From the NCBI RefSeq assembly GCF_029626265.1, contig NZ_JARUBN010000001.1, forward strand, positions 4,963,001-5,027,000: a DNA stretch of 64,000 nucleotides. Reading direction: 5' to 3'. Made by a program: the position numbers and the translations under genes. The notes beneath the pieces were generated by a model that saw nothing but the letters and a program-made list of their open reading frames with translations, did no database searches and was not told the DNA's origin. Positions 31,424 through 41,781 of this stretch are shown here, in pieces (within the stretch, counting starts at the first letter, position 1; each line of letters begins with the position of its first letter). This DNA comes from Micromonospora sp. WMMD1102. Lineage in GTDB: Bacteria; Actinomycetota; Actinomycetes; Mycobacteriales; Micromonosporaceae.

Positions 31424-33769
31424 ATGCCGTACCGCCCGCCCCTGGTGCCGCACGAGACGTTCGTCGCCGACCCGCCCGAACTGCCGGTCCGGGCGCCGGG
31501 CGAACACGGGCTCTCCGCACTGGCCCGGGCCGAGGTGCTGGGCACGGACGGCCAGGGAGTCACCCTCAAGGCGGCCACCACCGACGGCGGCTCGCTCGCG
31601 GTGCGGATCACCGCCGCCGCCGAGGGCGTGATCCGGGTACGCCTCAGCGAGGACCCGCTGGCGAAGGGGCGGGCCAGCCGCGCCCTGCGCCTGGTGCACC
31701 CGCAACCCCACCAGGCCGGCGTGCGGGTCGACGGCGACCGGGTACGCGTCGACGCCGGCGCGGTCGTCGCCGAGCTGACCCTCGACCCGTGGCACCTGCG
31801 CTTCGTCGACCCGACCGGCGCGGAGCTGGTCAGCCAGAGCCGGGGCGAGCAGGACATCAGCGGGCGGCTGCGTACCCTCCCCTTCGGACGGTCGCTCGTC
31901 GACGGCGCGGTGGCGGCCTATCACGAGAGCTTCGTGACCCCCGGCGACGAGCGGTTCGTCGGGCTCGGCGAGAAGTTCACCCCGCTGGACAAGCGCGGCC
32001 AGCGCGCCCTGATGTGGAACTTCGACGCCTTCGGCAGCGAGTCGGACCGCTCGCACAAGAACATCCCGCTCTACCTGTCGAACCGCGGCTACGGGGTGCT
32101 CGTGGACAGCGGCATGCCTGTCGAGTTCGACATGTGCCAGTCCACGCACAGCTGCGTGCAGATCCTGGTGCCGGACGACCTGATCGACTACTACCTGATC
32201 GCCGGCCCGACCTCGGCAGAGATCCTGGACCGGTACGACCGGCTGACCAGCCGGCCGGCGCTGCCGCCGAAGTGGGCGTTCGGCGCCTGGATGTCGTCCG
32301 GCTTCTTCCGGGACAGCCAGCAGCGGGTGCTGGAACGGGCCCGGCGGATCCGGGACGGCGGCATCCCCTGCGACGTGCTGCACCTGGACTGCTACTGGCA
32401 GGTCGCCGGGGCCTGGTCGGACCTGCGCTGGGACGCCGAGCAGTTCCCGGACCCGGCCGGCATGCTGGCCACCCTGGCCGGGCAGGGCTTCCGGGTCAGC
32501 CTCTGGATGAACCCGTACGTGATGACCGGCAGCCCGCGCTACGCCGAGGCCGCCGAGGCCGGCTACTTCCTGCACCGCGCCGACGGCTCGGTCTACGTCG
32601 CCGACACCTGGCACGGCAGCCACCCGGCCGGCGGGATCGTCGACTTCACCAACCCGGCCGCGGTCGAGTGGTTCACCGGGCTGCTCCGGCCGCTGCTGGA
32701 ACAGGGCGTCAGCGTCTTCAAGACCGACTTCGCCGAGGGGGTTCCGGCGGACGCGGTGGCACACAACGGGATGACCGGGGTCGAGCTGCACAACGTCTAC
32801 TCGCTGCTCTTCAACGACGTGGTGGTGCGGGTGACCCGGGAGGTGGCCGGGCACTCCACGGTCTGGGCCCGGTCGTCCTACCTGGGCGGGCAGCGGCACG
32901 CGGCACAGTGGAGCGGCGACGTGAACGCGACGTACCCGGCGCTGGCCAGTACGCTGCGCGGCGGGCTGAGCCACGGGCTGTCCGGGGTGCCGTTCTGGAG
33001 CCACGACAGCGGCGGGTTCCACGGCACCCCGACGCCGGACCTCTACGTACGCTGGGCGCAGTTCGGGGCGTTCTCCCCGCTGGTCCGGTTCCACGGCACC
33101 ACCAGCCGGCTGCCCTGGGACTTCCCGGCCGAGGCGGAACGGCTGGCGGTCGAGGCGCTGCGACTGCGCTACCGGCTGATGCCGTACCTCTTCTCGGCGG
33201 CGGTGACCTCGGCCCGGACCGGTACGCCGATGATGCGGGCCCTGCTGGTGGACTCCCCCGACGACCCGGCCGCCTGGACGGCGGAACTGGAGTACCGGCT
33301 CGGCCCGGACCTGCTGGTGGCGCCGATGCTCGGCCCGGACCACCGGCGGCATCTCTACCTGCCGGCCGGCGACTGGGTGGACTTCTGGACCGGCCAGCTG
33401 CACGCGGGTGGCCGGCACCTGACGGTGCACCGGCCGCTGGAGCAGATCCCGCTCTTCGTCCGCCACGGCGCGCTGATCCCGGTGCTGCCGCCGGTGGACC
33501 GGATCGCCGACGGCCCGTTCGCCGACGTCACCGTGCTGAGTTTCGGTGCCGTCGACGCCGTGACGGTGGTGCACGACGTCGACGGCCATAGCACGATCCG
33601 GGCCAGCCGGTCGGGCGACGAGTTCCGGGTCGAGGTGGACGGGCCGCTGCCGGTGAGCGCCCTCGCCCTCGCCCCGGTCGAGGGCGCCCGGCTGCCCGGT
33701 CGGCTGCTGCTCGGCGGCACCGCGACCAGCGCGGTGCCGCTCTCCGGACTACCCACCGTGCGGGGTTGA
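31424..33769 (+). CDS. GH31 alpha-xylosidase (YicI-like)
   Basis: A 781-residue intracellular GH31 enzyme. The N-terminal beta-sandwich is followed by a TIM barrel with nucleophile Asp435 (VFKTDFAEGVP) and acid/base Asp499 (QWSGDVNATYP). PLYLSNRGYGVLVDSG and the aromatic-rich barrel entrance GAWMSSGFFRDS match the YicI alpha-xylosidase branch more than alpha-glucosidases, which have a GNS-type motif. It should release alpha-1,6-xylose from the non-reducing end of xyloglucan oligosaccharides. ATG at 31424 follows GAGGAG. It is divergent from the GH42 gene across a shared ROK-like operator, so the two are probably coregulated. Confidence 0.9.
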   Translation: MPYRPPLVPHETFVADPPELPVRAPGEHGLSALARAEVLGTDGQGVTLKAATTDGGSLAVRITAAAEGVIRVRLSEDPLAKGRASRALRLVHPQPHQAGVRVDGDRVRVDAGAVVAELTLDPWHLRFVDPTGAELVSQSRGEQDISGRLRTLPFGRSLVDGAVAAYHESFVTPGDERFVGLGEKFTPLDKRGQRALMWNFDAFGSESDRSHKNIPLYLSNRGYGVLVDSGMPVEFDMCQSTHSCVQILVPDDLIDYYLIAGPTSAEILDRYDRLTSRPALPPKWAFGAWMSSGFFRDSQQRVLERARRIRDGGIPCDVLHLDCYWQVAGAWSDLRWDAEQFPDPAGMLATLAGQGFRVSLWMNPYVMTGSPRYAEAAEAGYFLHRADGSVYVADTWHGSHPAGGIVDFTNPAAVEWFTGLLRPLLEQGVSVFKTDFAEGVPADAVAHNGMTGVELHNVYSLLFNDVVVRVTREVAGHSTVWARSSYLGGQRHAAQWSGDVNATYPALASTLRGGLSHGLSGVPFWSHDSGGFHGTPTPDLYVRWAQFGAFSPLVRFHGTTSRLPWDFPAEAERLAVEALRLRYRLMPYLFSAAVTSARTGTPMMRALLVDSPDDPAAWTAELEYRLGPDLLVAPMLGPDHRRHLYLPAGDWVDFWTGQLHAGGRHLTVHRPLEQIPLFVRHGALIPVLPPVDRIADGPFADVTVLSFGAVDAVTVVHDVDGHSTIRASRSGDEFRVEVDGPLPVSALALAPVEGARLPGRLLLGGTATSAVPLSGLPTVRG

Positions 33770-33775
33770 AGGCCG

Positions 33776-33808
33776 GGGCGGGGTGCCCAGGTGGGGGGCG
33801 CCCCGCCC
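33776..33808. terminator. bidirectional terminator hairpin
   Basis: GGGCGGGGTGCCC (33776-33788) pairs with GGGCGCCCCGCCC (33796-33808) in a 13-bp stem with one wobble pair and a 7-base loop, followed by TTCTTC. It separates the convergent GH31 and MFS genes. Confidence 0.8.
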
Positions 33809-33829
33809 TTCTTCAGGTGACCGGGCGGA

Positions 33830-35350
33830 TCACCGCCGGGCGGGCTGGCGCAGTACCGTGAACGCCACGGCGAGGGCGGCGACGAGCAGCCCGACCGCCA
33901 CCGCGAAGGCCAGCCGGAAGCCGCCGGTGAGCGCGGCCGGCTGGCTCGCGCCGGCGGCCAGCAGTTCCTCGGTACGCCCGGCGGCGAGCGTGGCGAGCAC
34001 CGCGACCCCGACCGCCATGCCGAGCTGCTGGGTGGTGTTGAACAGCCCGGAGGCCACCCCGGCGTCGTCGGAGCGCGCCCCGGACATGCCGAGGCTGGTG
34101 AGCGCCGGCAGGGCGAGGCCGAAGCCGGCGGTCAGCAGCATCACCGGCAGCAGGTCGGTGAGATAGTCGGCCCGGACCGGCACCCGGGTCAGCAGTCCGA
34201 GCACCCCGACCAGCAACACCAGGCCGGCAAGCAGCACGTTCCGCTCCCCGAACCGGGCGGCGAGCCGGGCGGAGACGCCGAGCGAGACGGCACCGATGAT
34301 CACCGCCGCCGGCAGCATCGCCAGCCCGGTCGCGGCGGCGCCGTAGCCGAGCACCTGCTGGAGGTAGAGCGCGACGAGCACCTGGAAGGCGAAGCAGGCC
34401 GCGACCATCAGCACCTGCACCAGGTTGGCCCCGGCGACGTTGCGGGAGCGCAGGATCCGCAGCGGGAAGAGCGGGCTGGCGGCGGTGGCCTGCCGGGCGA
34501 CGAAGCCGGCCAGCAGCAGTACGGCGAGGCCGCCGTAGCCGAGCGTGGCCGGCGAGGTCCAGCCGCGCGCCCCGACGTTCACCACGGTGTGCAGTCCCAG
34601 CCCCAGTCCGGCGGTGACCAGCAGCGCGCCGAGCACGTCGGCCCCGGCCGCCCGGCCGAGTCCCCGGTCCACCGGCAGTACGGAGCGGGCGATCGCCAGC
34701 GCGGCGACTCCGATCGGCAGGTTGATGAAGAAGATCCAGTGCCAGCCGAGCAGGTCGGTGAGTATCCCGCCGAGCACCTGGCCGAGGGTCGCGCCGGCGG
34801 CGCCGGTGAAGCTGAACACGGCTATCGCCCTGCCCCGTTCGGCGGGCTCGGTGAAGAGCGTGACCAGGATGCCCAGCGCGACGGCGGTGGCCGCGGCGCT
34901 GCCGACCCCCTGGAGGAAGCGGGCGGCGATCAGCAGCTCCGGCGAGCCGGCCAGCCCGGCCAGTACGGACGCGCCGGTGAAGACGGCGGTGCCGGCCAGG
35001 AACATCCGCTTGCGGCCGAACAGGTCACCGAGCCGGCCGGCGAGCAGCAGCAGGCTGCCGAAGGCGAGCAGGTAGGCGTTCACCACCCAGCTCAGCCCGG
35101 CGGCGGAGAAGCCCAGGTCCCGCTGGATGGCCGGCATCGCGACGGTCACGATGCTGCCGTCGAGGATGGTCATCAACGTTCCCGAGGCGATCACCCCGAG
35201 CGCCACCCACCGGCGCCGGTCTCCGGCACCGCCGCCGGCCGGCTCGACCGGCGGCTGCTCCAGAGCATCGCCGGACGCCTGGCCGGCCGGTGCGGCGCGG
35301 GAGGTGACCGGTGCGGTGGTACCTGCGGACAGCTCGGATAGCTCGGACAT
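33830..35350 (-). CDS. MFS drug exporter of the DHA2 (EmrB/QacA) family
   Basis: A 506-residue, 14-helix major facilitator exporter. The soluble N-terminal 45 residues are followed by motif D1 IASGTLMTILDGSIVTVAMP, motif A GRLGDLFGRKRMFLAG and motif C-like GAAGATLGQVLGGILTDLLG in helix 5. It should export hydrophobic compounds by proton antiport. It lies 74 bases downstream of a marR gene on the same strand, and a perfect 9-bp-arm palindrome sits in that gap, so it probably has its own MarR-controlled promoter. Its position inside the sugar locus looks incidental. Confidence 0.9.
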   Translation of the reverse strand: MSELSELSAGTTAPVTSRAAPAGQASGDALEQPPVEPAGGGAGDRRRWVALGVIASGTLMTILDGSIVTVAMPAIQRDLGFSAAGLSWVVNAYLLAFGSLLLLAGRLGDLFGRKRMFLAGTAVFTGASVLAGLAGSPELLIAARFLQGVGSAAATAVALGILVTLFTEPAERGRAIAVFSFTGAAGATLGQVLGGILTDLLGWHWIFFINLPIGVAALAIARSVLPVDRGLGRAAGADVLGALLVTAGLGLGLHTVVNVGARGWTSPATLGYGGLAVLLLAGFVARQATAASPLFPLRILRSRNVAGANLVQVLMVAACFAFQVLVALYLQQVLGYGAAATGLAMLPAAVIIGAVSLGVSARLAARFGERNVLLAGLVLLVGVLGLLTRVPVRADYLTDLLPVMLLTAGFGLALPALTSLGMSGARSDDAGVASGLFNTTQQLGMAVGVAVLATLAAGRTEELLAAGASQPAALTGGFRLAFAVAVGLLVAALAVAFTVLRQPARR

Positions 35351-35389
35351 GTCGTCCTCCCGTCGGGTGACATCGACAGGAGGACCGTA

Positions 35390-35417
35390 GCAGATAGTTT
35401 TGTTGCAGACTATCTGC
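35390..35417. promoter_or_regulatory. MarR-type operator before the MFS gene
   Basis: GCAGATAGT (35390-35398) and ACTATCTGC (35409-35417) are perfect inverted arms with a 10-base spacer, 40 bases before the MFS start. Position and symmetry fit a MarR dimer site. Confidence 0.65.
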
Positions 35418-35424
35418 CTAGGAT

Positions 35425-35913
35425 CTAGCTCTCGCGCTGCCGGGCCCGGCGTACCGGCCCGGGGGTCTCGACCGGCTCGGCCAGGTGACCGGTGACCAGG
35501 GCCTCCATCACCCGCAGGAAGACCTGCCGGTCCCGCTCGCCGAGGCTGGCCAGCACCTCGGCGTGCACCCGGTCCACGATCGCCTGACTCTGCCCGGCCA
35601 CCCGGGCACCCTCGGCGGTCACCGCGATCACCCGGGCCCGCCGGTCGGTACTCGACGGCCGCCGCTGCGCCAGACCGGCCGCCTCCAGCGCGTCCACCGT
35701 GACCACCATGGTGGTCTTGTCCATGTCACCGATCTCGGCGAGCTGGGCCTGGGTCCGCTCCTCGGCCACGGCGTGCACCAGGACGCAGTGCATCCGGGCG
35801 GTGAGCCCGATCTCGGCCAGCGCCGCCGCCATCCGGGTACGCAGCACGTGGCTGGTCCGGTCCAGCAGGAAGGAGACGTCCGGAACGGTACGGGTCGGCG
35901 CCATCGCGGTCAT
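35425..35913 (-). CDS. MarR-family transcriptional regulator
   Basis: A 162-residue winged-helix regulator: helix pair FLLDRTSHVLRTRMAAALAE, recognition region LAEIGDMDKTTMVVTVDALE and wing with the family signature SSTDRRARVIAVTAEG. The C-terminal dimerisation helix ends in a basic tail. It lies directly upstream of an MFS exporter and should repress it until an exported or toxic ligand binds. No ribosome site of note before ATG at 35913; ATG at 35904 is an alternative. The upstream gap to 36016 shows no clear operator. Confidence 0.88.
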   Translation of the reverse strand: MTAMAPTRTVPDVSFLLDRTSHVLRTRMAAALAEIGLTARMHCVLVHAVAEERTQAQLAEIGDMDKTTMVVTVDALEAAGLAQRRPSSTDRRARVIAVTAEGARVAGQSQAIVDRVHAEVLASLGERDRQVFLRVMEALVTGHLAEPVETPGPVRRARQRES

Positions 35914-36016
35914 GCCGACCAGGTTACCCAGCCGATCCCGTAACGGATCATCTGTTCCCGGTCACGTCGCCCCGGCCGCTGTTCCCGGTCACGTCAATCC
36001 GGCCGCCACCCGCGGT

Positions 36017-36949
36017 TCAACCCTTCACCGCGCCGATGATCACGCCCTTCACGAAGTGCCGTTGCAGGAACGGGTAGACCGCGATGATCGGCGCCATCGT
36101 CACCACCACCACGGCCATCTTGATCGCCAGCGTCGGCGGCATCGACACCCCGACGGCGGTACCCGAGGTCTGCGGGGTCTGGCCGGCCAGGATGAAGCTC
36201 TGCAACACCCGCTGGCTCGGGAACTTCGTGTTGTCGTCGATGTAGAGCAGCGCGGTGAACCAGACGTTCCAGTACCCGACGGCGTAGAAGAGCCCGACCA
36301 CCGCGATCACCGCCCGGGAGAGCGGCAACATGATCCGCAGCAGGATCCGGAACTCCCCCGCACCGTCCATCCGGGCACTGTCCAGCACCTCACCCGGGAT
36401 GTTCTGGAAGAACGCCCGCAGCACCACCAGGTTGAAGACGCTTATCGCGGTCGGCAGGACCAGCGCCCAGAGGCTGTCCTTGAGGCCGAGACCGGTCACC
36501 ACCAGATAGCTCGGCACCATCCCCGGATAGATCAGGAAGGTCACCAGGAAGTAGAGCAGCAGGAAGCGGTGCCCGACAGAGTTCGGCCGGGAGAGCCCGT
36601 ACGCGGCCAGCACGGTGAGCACCAGGCTCACCGCGGTCCCCCCGACGGTCACCAGGGCGCTGACCCAGAGCGCCTGGGTGATCTGGCCGCCGGAGAAGAT
36701 CGTCACGTACGCCGAGAAGTCGATCCCCCTCGGCACCACCACCAGGCCACCGGCGGCGTTGATGGTCTCCCGGGAGGAGAGGCTGGTCACCAGCACCACC
36801 CAGAGCGGGATCAGCACCGCCAGCACCACGGCGGTGAGTACCGCCCCCTTGCCGGCCTGGCCGGCCACGCTCGGCAATTCCTCCCAGGCCGGCCGGCCAG
36901 CACGGCGGCCCTGCCGGACCTGTCTGGCCACACGTTCGGTCACCGTCAT
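36017..36949 (-). CDS. carbohydrate ABC transporter permease (AraQ/YtcP-like)
   Basis: A 310-residue inner-membrane permease of the CUT1 type with six hydrophobic helices. The EAA loop reads SARMDGAGEFRILLRIMLPL, where an ATPase docks, and the C-terminus is FLQRHFVKGVIIGAVKG as in YtcP-like proteins. ATG at 36949 overlaps the upstream permease stop in ATGA, so the two are translationally coupled. Third gene of a binding protein-permease-permease operon; no ATPase gene is present, so a shared MsiK-like ATPase probably energises it. Confidence 0.9.
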   Translation of the reverse strand: MTVTERVARQVRQGRRAGRPAWEELPSVAGQAGKGAVLTAVVLAVLIPLWVVLVTSLSSRETINAAGGLVVVPRGIDFSAYVTIFSGGQITQALWVSALVTVGGTAVSLVLTVLAAYGLSRPNSVGHRFLLLYFLVTFLIYPGMVPSYLVVTGLGLKDSLWALVLPTAISVFNLVVLRAFFQNIPGEVLDSARMDGAGEFRILLRIMLPLSRAVIAVVGLFYAVGYWNVWFTALLYIDDNTKFPSQRVLQSFILAGQTPQTSGTAVGVSMPPTLAIKMAVVVVTMAPIIAVYPFLQRHFVKGVIIGAVKG

Positions 36950-38025
36950 GTCCGCGAGTACACCCCCCGCTCGCCGATGGCGTGGGCGAACCGGTTGGCC
37001 GCCAGGATCAGCACCAGCCCCACCGCCGCCTTGAACAGCCCGGCAGCCGCGCCGAAGCCGTAGTTGCCCGTGGTGATGCCCTGGTGGTAGACGAAGGTGT
37101 CCAGCACCTCGGCGGCCTGCCGACCGACCGCGTCCCGTTGCAGCAGGAACTGCTCGAAGCCGACCGAGAGCGCGTCGCCGAGCCGGAGGATGAGCAGCAG
37201 CACGATCACCGGCCGCAGGCCGGGCAGGGTGACGTGCCAGAGCCGGCGCCACCGGCCCGCCCCGTCCACCGCGGACGCCTCGTAGAGCTGCGGGTCGATC
37301 GTGGCCAGCGCGGCGAGGAAGACGATCGTGCCCCAGCCGACGTCCTTCCAGACGGCCTCGGCGGTGACCAGCACGATGAAGGTGTCCGGGTTGGACATGA
37401 TGTCCCAGGGTTGCAGGCCCACGTCGCGCAGCTGCTGGGCGAGCAGCCCGGCCCCGCCGAGCATCTGCACGAAGAACGTGACAACCAGCACCCAACTGAA
37501 GAAGTGCGGCAGGTAGACCACGCTCTGCACGAACGCCCGCAGCCGGCTGGAGAGGATGCTGTGCAACGTGATCGCCAGCACGATCGGCAGCGGGAAGAAG
37601 AAGACCAGCTGGAACCCGGTGATCGACAGGGTGTTCCAGAACGCGTCCCAGAACGCCGGGTCGCCGAAGAGCGCCTCGAAGTTGCCGAACCCGATCCAGG
37701 TGCTGGACAGGAAGGCGTCCAGCGGGCTGTCCCCGGCGTACGGGTTGTAGTCCTGGAACGCGACCACGTTGCCCAGGGTCGGCACGTAGTGGAAGACCAG
37801 CAGCAGCAGCGCGCCCGGCGCGACCATGACCAGCAGCGGCCAGTCCCGACGCAGCCGGGCCCGCAACGGCGGCCGGCGGCCCCGGCCCGACCGCCGTCCC
37901 CGGCCCCCCCGGGGCGGGCGGGCGCCGCCGGCCGGACCGGAACCGTCGGCGCGCTCCGGTGCTGCCCGCTCCGACCCGGCCGGCTCGGCCCGGCGCTCCG
38001 GCCGGGCCGCCTCTCGGGTACTCAT
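36946..38025 (-). CDS. sugar ABC transporter permease (LplB/UgpA-like)
   Basis: A 359-residue permease of CUT1 type. The first 60 residues are a basic, disordered cytoplasmic tail (Arg/Pro/Gly-rich), longer than usual. Six helices follow, with FHYVPTLGNVVAFQDYNPY and SVVYLPHFFSWVLVV, the pattern of LplB-type permeases. The EAA loop is EASAVDGAGRWRRLWHVTLP. It overlaps the binding-protein gene upstream and the second permease downstream by 4 bases each (ATGA), indicating one tightly coupled operon. Confidence 0.9.
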   Translation of the reverse strand: MSTREAARPERRAEPAGSERAAPERADGSGPAGGARPPRGGRGRRSGRGRRPPLRARLRRDWPLLVMVAPGALLLLVFHYVPTLGNVVAFQDYNPYAGDSPLDAFLSSTWIGFGNFEALFGDPAFWDAFWNTLSITGFQLVFFFPLPIVLAITLHSILSSRLRAFVQSVVYLPHFFSWVLVVTFFVQMLGGAGLLAQQLRDVGLQPWDIMSNPDTFIVLVTAEAVWKDVGWGTIVFLAALATIDPQLYEASAVDGAGRWRRLWHVTLPGLRPVIVLLLILRLGDALSVGFEQFLLQRDAVGRQAAEVLDTFVYHQGITTGNYGFGAAAGLFKAAVGLVLILAANRFAHAIGERGVYSRT

Positions 38026-39701
38026 CGCCCGGCGTCGGCCAGGGCCTTGGCCCTGAACTCCCGGGCCTCGTCACCACCGCCGCTGCCCCGCCACTCCTGG
38101 ATCACCGCGTCCAGGTCGGTGAGCGGCCGGCGCCCGCGCAGGATGTCCGTGATCTTGTCCTCGGTCGGCACCAGACCCGCCTTGTACCGGGCCGGCATCT
38201 CCAGCTTGAGCCCGTTCCACGGGTCCTTCTCCAGGAACTTCACCATCTCGTTGGAGTACGCCAGGTAGTCCCGGACGTAGGTCGGGGTCTGCGGGAAGGG
38301 CTGGATCACCGGACTGCGCCCGCTGACGAAGAAGTACTGGTTGGCGATCTCCTTGAAGCCGAGTTCGGTCTTGGCCGGCCCGGCGGCGCTCCGGGTGTGG
38401 TGCTTGCCCTCGACGCCGTACTCGCGCAGGTTGAACTCCGCCGTGCCGAACGGCGCGGAACACCAGTTGATCACCCGGAGGAGTTCCTCGACCCGCTCCT
38501 TGCCGAGCCCCTTCTTGACGAAGGTGTACGAGATCGGCTTGTCGTCGCCCCAGACCAGCGGGTCGCCGCCGCTGGCCGAGAAGACCGGCACCGGCTGGAG
38601 GTTGAAGCCCGGGGTCACCTTCTGCTGCTCGGCCTGCATCGGCTGCCACATGCCGGGCCCGTCCTGCTTGAACAGGATCTTGCCGCTCTGCAACAACTGC
38701 TTGGCGTCTTCGCCCTTGCTCGCCACCAGGTCCGGGTGGACCAGTCCGGCCTGGTAGACCTTTGCCATGAACTCGACGGCCTGTTTGAACTCCGGCGTCT
38801 CGTACTTGAACTCCGGAGTGCCGTCCGACTTGAGCCGCCAGCCGTCGTCGGTGCCGGGCACCTTGTAGAACATCTGCACCATCGAGAAGATGTCGTCGAA
38901 GGCCCAGACGCCCTTGTTCGGGTCGGTCACCTGCCTGCCGACCTCGAACAGCTCCTCCATCGTCTTCGGATAGGCCAGCCCGGCGGCGTCGAGCAGGTCC
39001 TTGCGGCCGAAGAGCGCCCACGGGAACGGTCCGTCGGTCGGGTTCGGGATGGACATCAGGCGCTCGTTCCAGAACGCCTCCCGCCAGGCCCCGGCCGGGA
39101 AGGTGGCAAGCATCGGGTACGCGTCGACCCGGTCCCCGGAGAGATAGTCGGTGAGGTCCTCGAAGAGCGCGGCCACCGCGTCGGCGAAGCGCGGCAGCTT
39201 GGCGACCTCCCACTGCGGTACGCAGAGCAGGTCCGGCACGTCTCTGGCGCCGAGCAGCGCGTTCAGCTTCTCGGCGTACTTGAGGCCGTCCTGGACGCTG
39301 AAGTTGACGTCGATGCCGAGTTCGTCGTTCACCGCCGCCAGGTACTGGCTCTGGCCCAGGCTGGGCGGCGCCGGCCCCCAGGCCGGGGTCATCCCGTTGA
39401 TCCGCTGGCCGCTGCGGCCGGGCTTCTCGCCGACCGCGTCGAAGAGTTCCGCCGGGAACCGCGTGTACCCGTCGGGCACCGGGCGGGTGCCCACCATGTC
39501 CGGCTTGGGCAGACCCGGCAGGTCCTTCTGCCTCGGCAGCAGGTCTGCGAGCTTGTCGAGGTCCTGCGCGTCGCTGGTGGAGGCCGCCTCGCCGCCGCAG
39601 CCGGCGAGCAGGCCACTGCCGACGGTCGCCGCGGCTGAAAGGCCCACCAGGCTCAGGAAGTTCCGACGGTTGGTGGCGCTGCCCGGGCCGGATGGTTCCA
39701 C
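38022..39701 (-). CDS. extracellular sugar-binding lipoprotein (LipO/YtcQ-like)
   Basis: A 559-residue substrate-binding protein of an ABC importer. The N-terminus combines a twin-arginine motif (NRRNFLSLVG) with a lipobox (LLAGC, Cys35), so it is probably a Tat-exported lipoprotein. The mature part is a large two-lobed protein of the LipO/YtcQ group, which handles complex oligosaccharides rather than monosaccharides. GTG at 39701 has AAGGGAG 8 bases upstream; the frame extends to 39863 but crosses the promoter region. It heads the operon with two permeases and is divergent from a ROK repressor across the palindrome at 39803-39818. Confidence 0.9.
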   Translation of the reverse strand: MEPSGPGSATNRRNFLSLVGLSAAATVGSGLLAGCGGEAASTSDAQDLDKLADLLPRQKDLPGLPKPDMVGTRPVPDGYTRFPAELFDAVGEKPGRSGQRINGMTPAWGPAPPSLGQSQYLAAVNDELGIDVNFSVQDGLKYAEKLNALLGARDVPDLLCVPQWEVAKLPRFADAVAALFEDLTDYLSGDRVDAYPMLATFPAGAWREAFWNERLMSIPNPTDGPFPWALFGRKDLLDAAGLAYPKTMEELFEVGRQVTDPNKGVWAFDDIFSMVQMFYKVPGTDDGWRLKSDGTPEFKYETPEFKQAVEFMAKVYQAGLVHPDLVASKGEDAKQLLQSGKILFKQDGPGMWQPMQAEQQKVTPGFNLQPVPVFSASGGDPLVWGDDKPISYTFVKKGLGKERVEELLRVINWCSAPFGTAEFNLREYGVEGKHHTRSAAGPAKTELGFKEIANQYFFVSGRSPVIQPFPQTPTYVRDYLAYSNEMVKFLEKDPWNGLKLEMPARYKAGLVPTEDKITDILRGRRPLTDLDAVIQEWRGSGGGDEAREFRAKALADAGR

Positions 39702-39802
39702 GGGGTGCGCTCCCTTCGATATCGCCGTAACGGGCCGGTGACCCGCGCGGCGCGCGGGAGACGAACCCGTTCGGTTGCTGGGTGGGTATGGGGTAGAGTT
39801 AG

Positions 39803-39818
39803 TTAGTCGTTTGACTAA
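39803..39818. promoter_or_regulatory. ROK-type operator between the ABC operon and its regulator
   Basis: TTAGTC-GTTT-GACTAA is a perfect 6-bp inverted repeat inside an unusually AT-rich patch (39795-39828) of the divergent promoter region. It shares TTAG/ACTAA half-site features with the site at 31323-31347. Confidence 0.6.
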
Positions 39819-39976
39819 ACAAAAGTAATCGACGGTGACCGGTGCCACAAGCACCGGAACCATGGCGCGACGGGCGGACGTGACCCGGCGCGTGGCGGTG
39901 CGGCATGATGGGCGCGCACCGTCGGCAACCGGCGCGACACCGGGCCCGGAGACCGACGCGGGGAGCGGGGCTGATC

Positions 39977-41386
<1,410 letters not shown>

Positions 41387-41635
41387 CCGGCCGGACAGGC
41401 CACCCGACCCCGGACACGGCACCCCAACGCCGGACGGGCCACCCAACGCCGGGCGGGCCAACGCCGGGCCACCCAACACCGCGCGACCGGGCTCGCGGGC
41501 CCGCCGGAAACAGACGCCGACCAATCGGTTCGACGCAACCCCTTGACCGGTACGGCCGCTGGTGGAAGCCTCGAAATGCTCCCTCGTGACCAGCGGGAAA
41601 CCGCTATCCACGGTGGAGTGTTTTTTCCCCGGCCG

Positions 41636-41649
41636 TCGAAGCGCTTCGA
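41636..41649. promoter_or_regulatory. LacI-family operator, distal copy
   Basis: TCGAAGCGCTTCGA, a perfect 14-base palindrome with the CG-centred core typical of LacI-family sites, 65 bp before an identical copy at 41701-41714. Confidence 0.7.
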
Positions 41650-41699
41650 GCTTCCCGGGCTGTCGGTCGGGCACACCCCGCCGCGCCATCCCCCGCCTA

Positions 41700-41715
41700 C
41701 TCGAAGCGCTTCGAG
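41700..41715. promoter_or_regulatory. LacI-family operator, proximal copy
   Basis: CTCGAAGCGCTTCGAG, a perfect 16-base palindrome 66 bases before the beta-glucosidase start. The two copies are about six helical turns apart, allowing a looped tetramer. The likely binder is the LacI protein encoded at 44898. Confidence 0.72.
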
Positions 41716-41781
41716 TGCGCCGCCACCACCAACGGTCGCACCGCCGCAGCGCAGGTCGAAAATCATGGAAGGTGATCGACC

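Larger units (their letters stand above)
41387..41781. other. 395-base regulatory region with degenerate repeats, no gene
   Basis: The first part (about 41398-41480) is a degenerate repeat of GGGCCACCCAACGCC-like units, with no coding sign. The second part holds two perfect palindromes (41636-41649 and 41700-41715) and a GGAAGG ribosome site before the GTG at 41782. It looks like a repeat-scarred spacer followed by a LacI-controlled promoter. Confidence 0.6.

Noticed and set aside
41398..41480. GGCCACCC-type repeats as a CRISPR-like or recombination array
   Set aside because: The units are degenerate, unevenly spaced and only about three in number; they look like a decayed spacer next to a low-complexity gene end.
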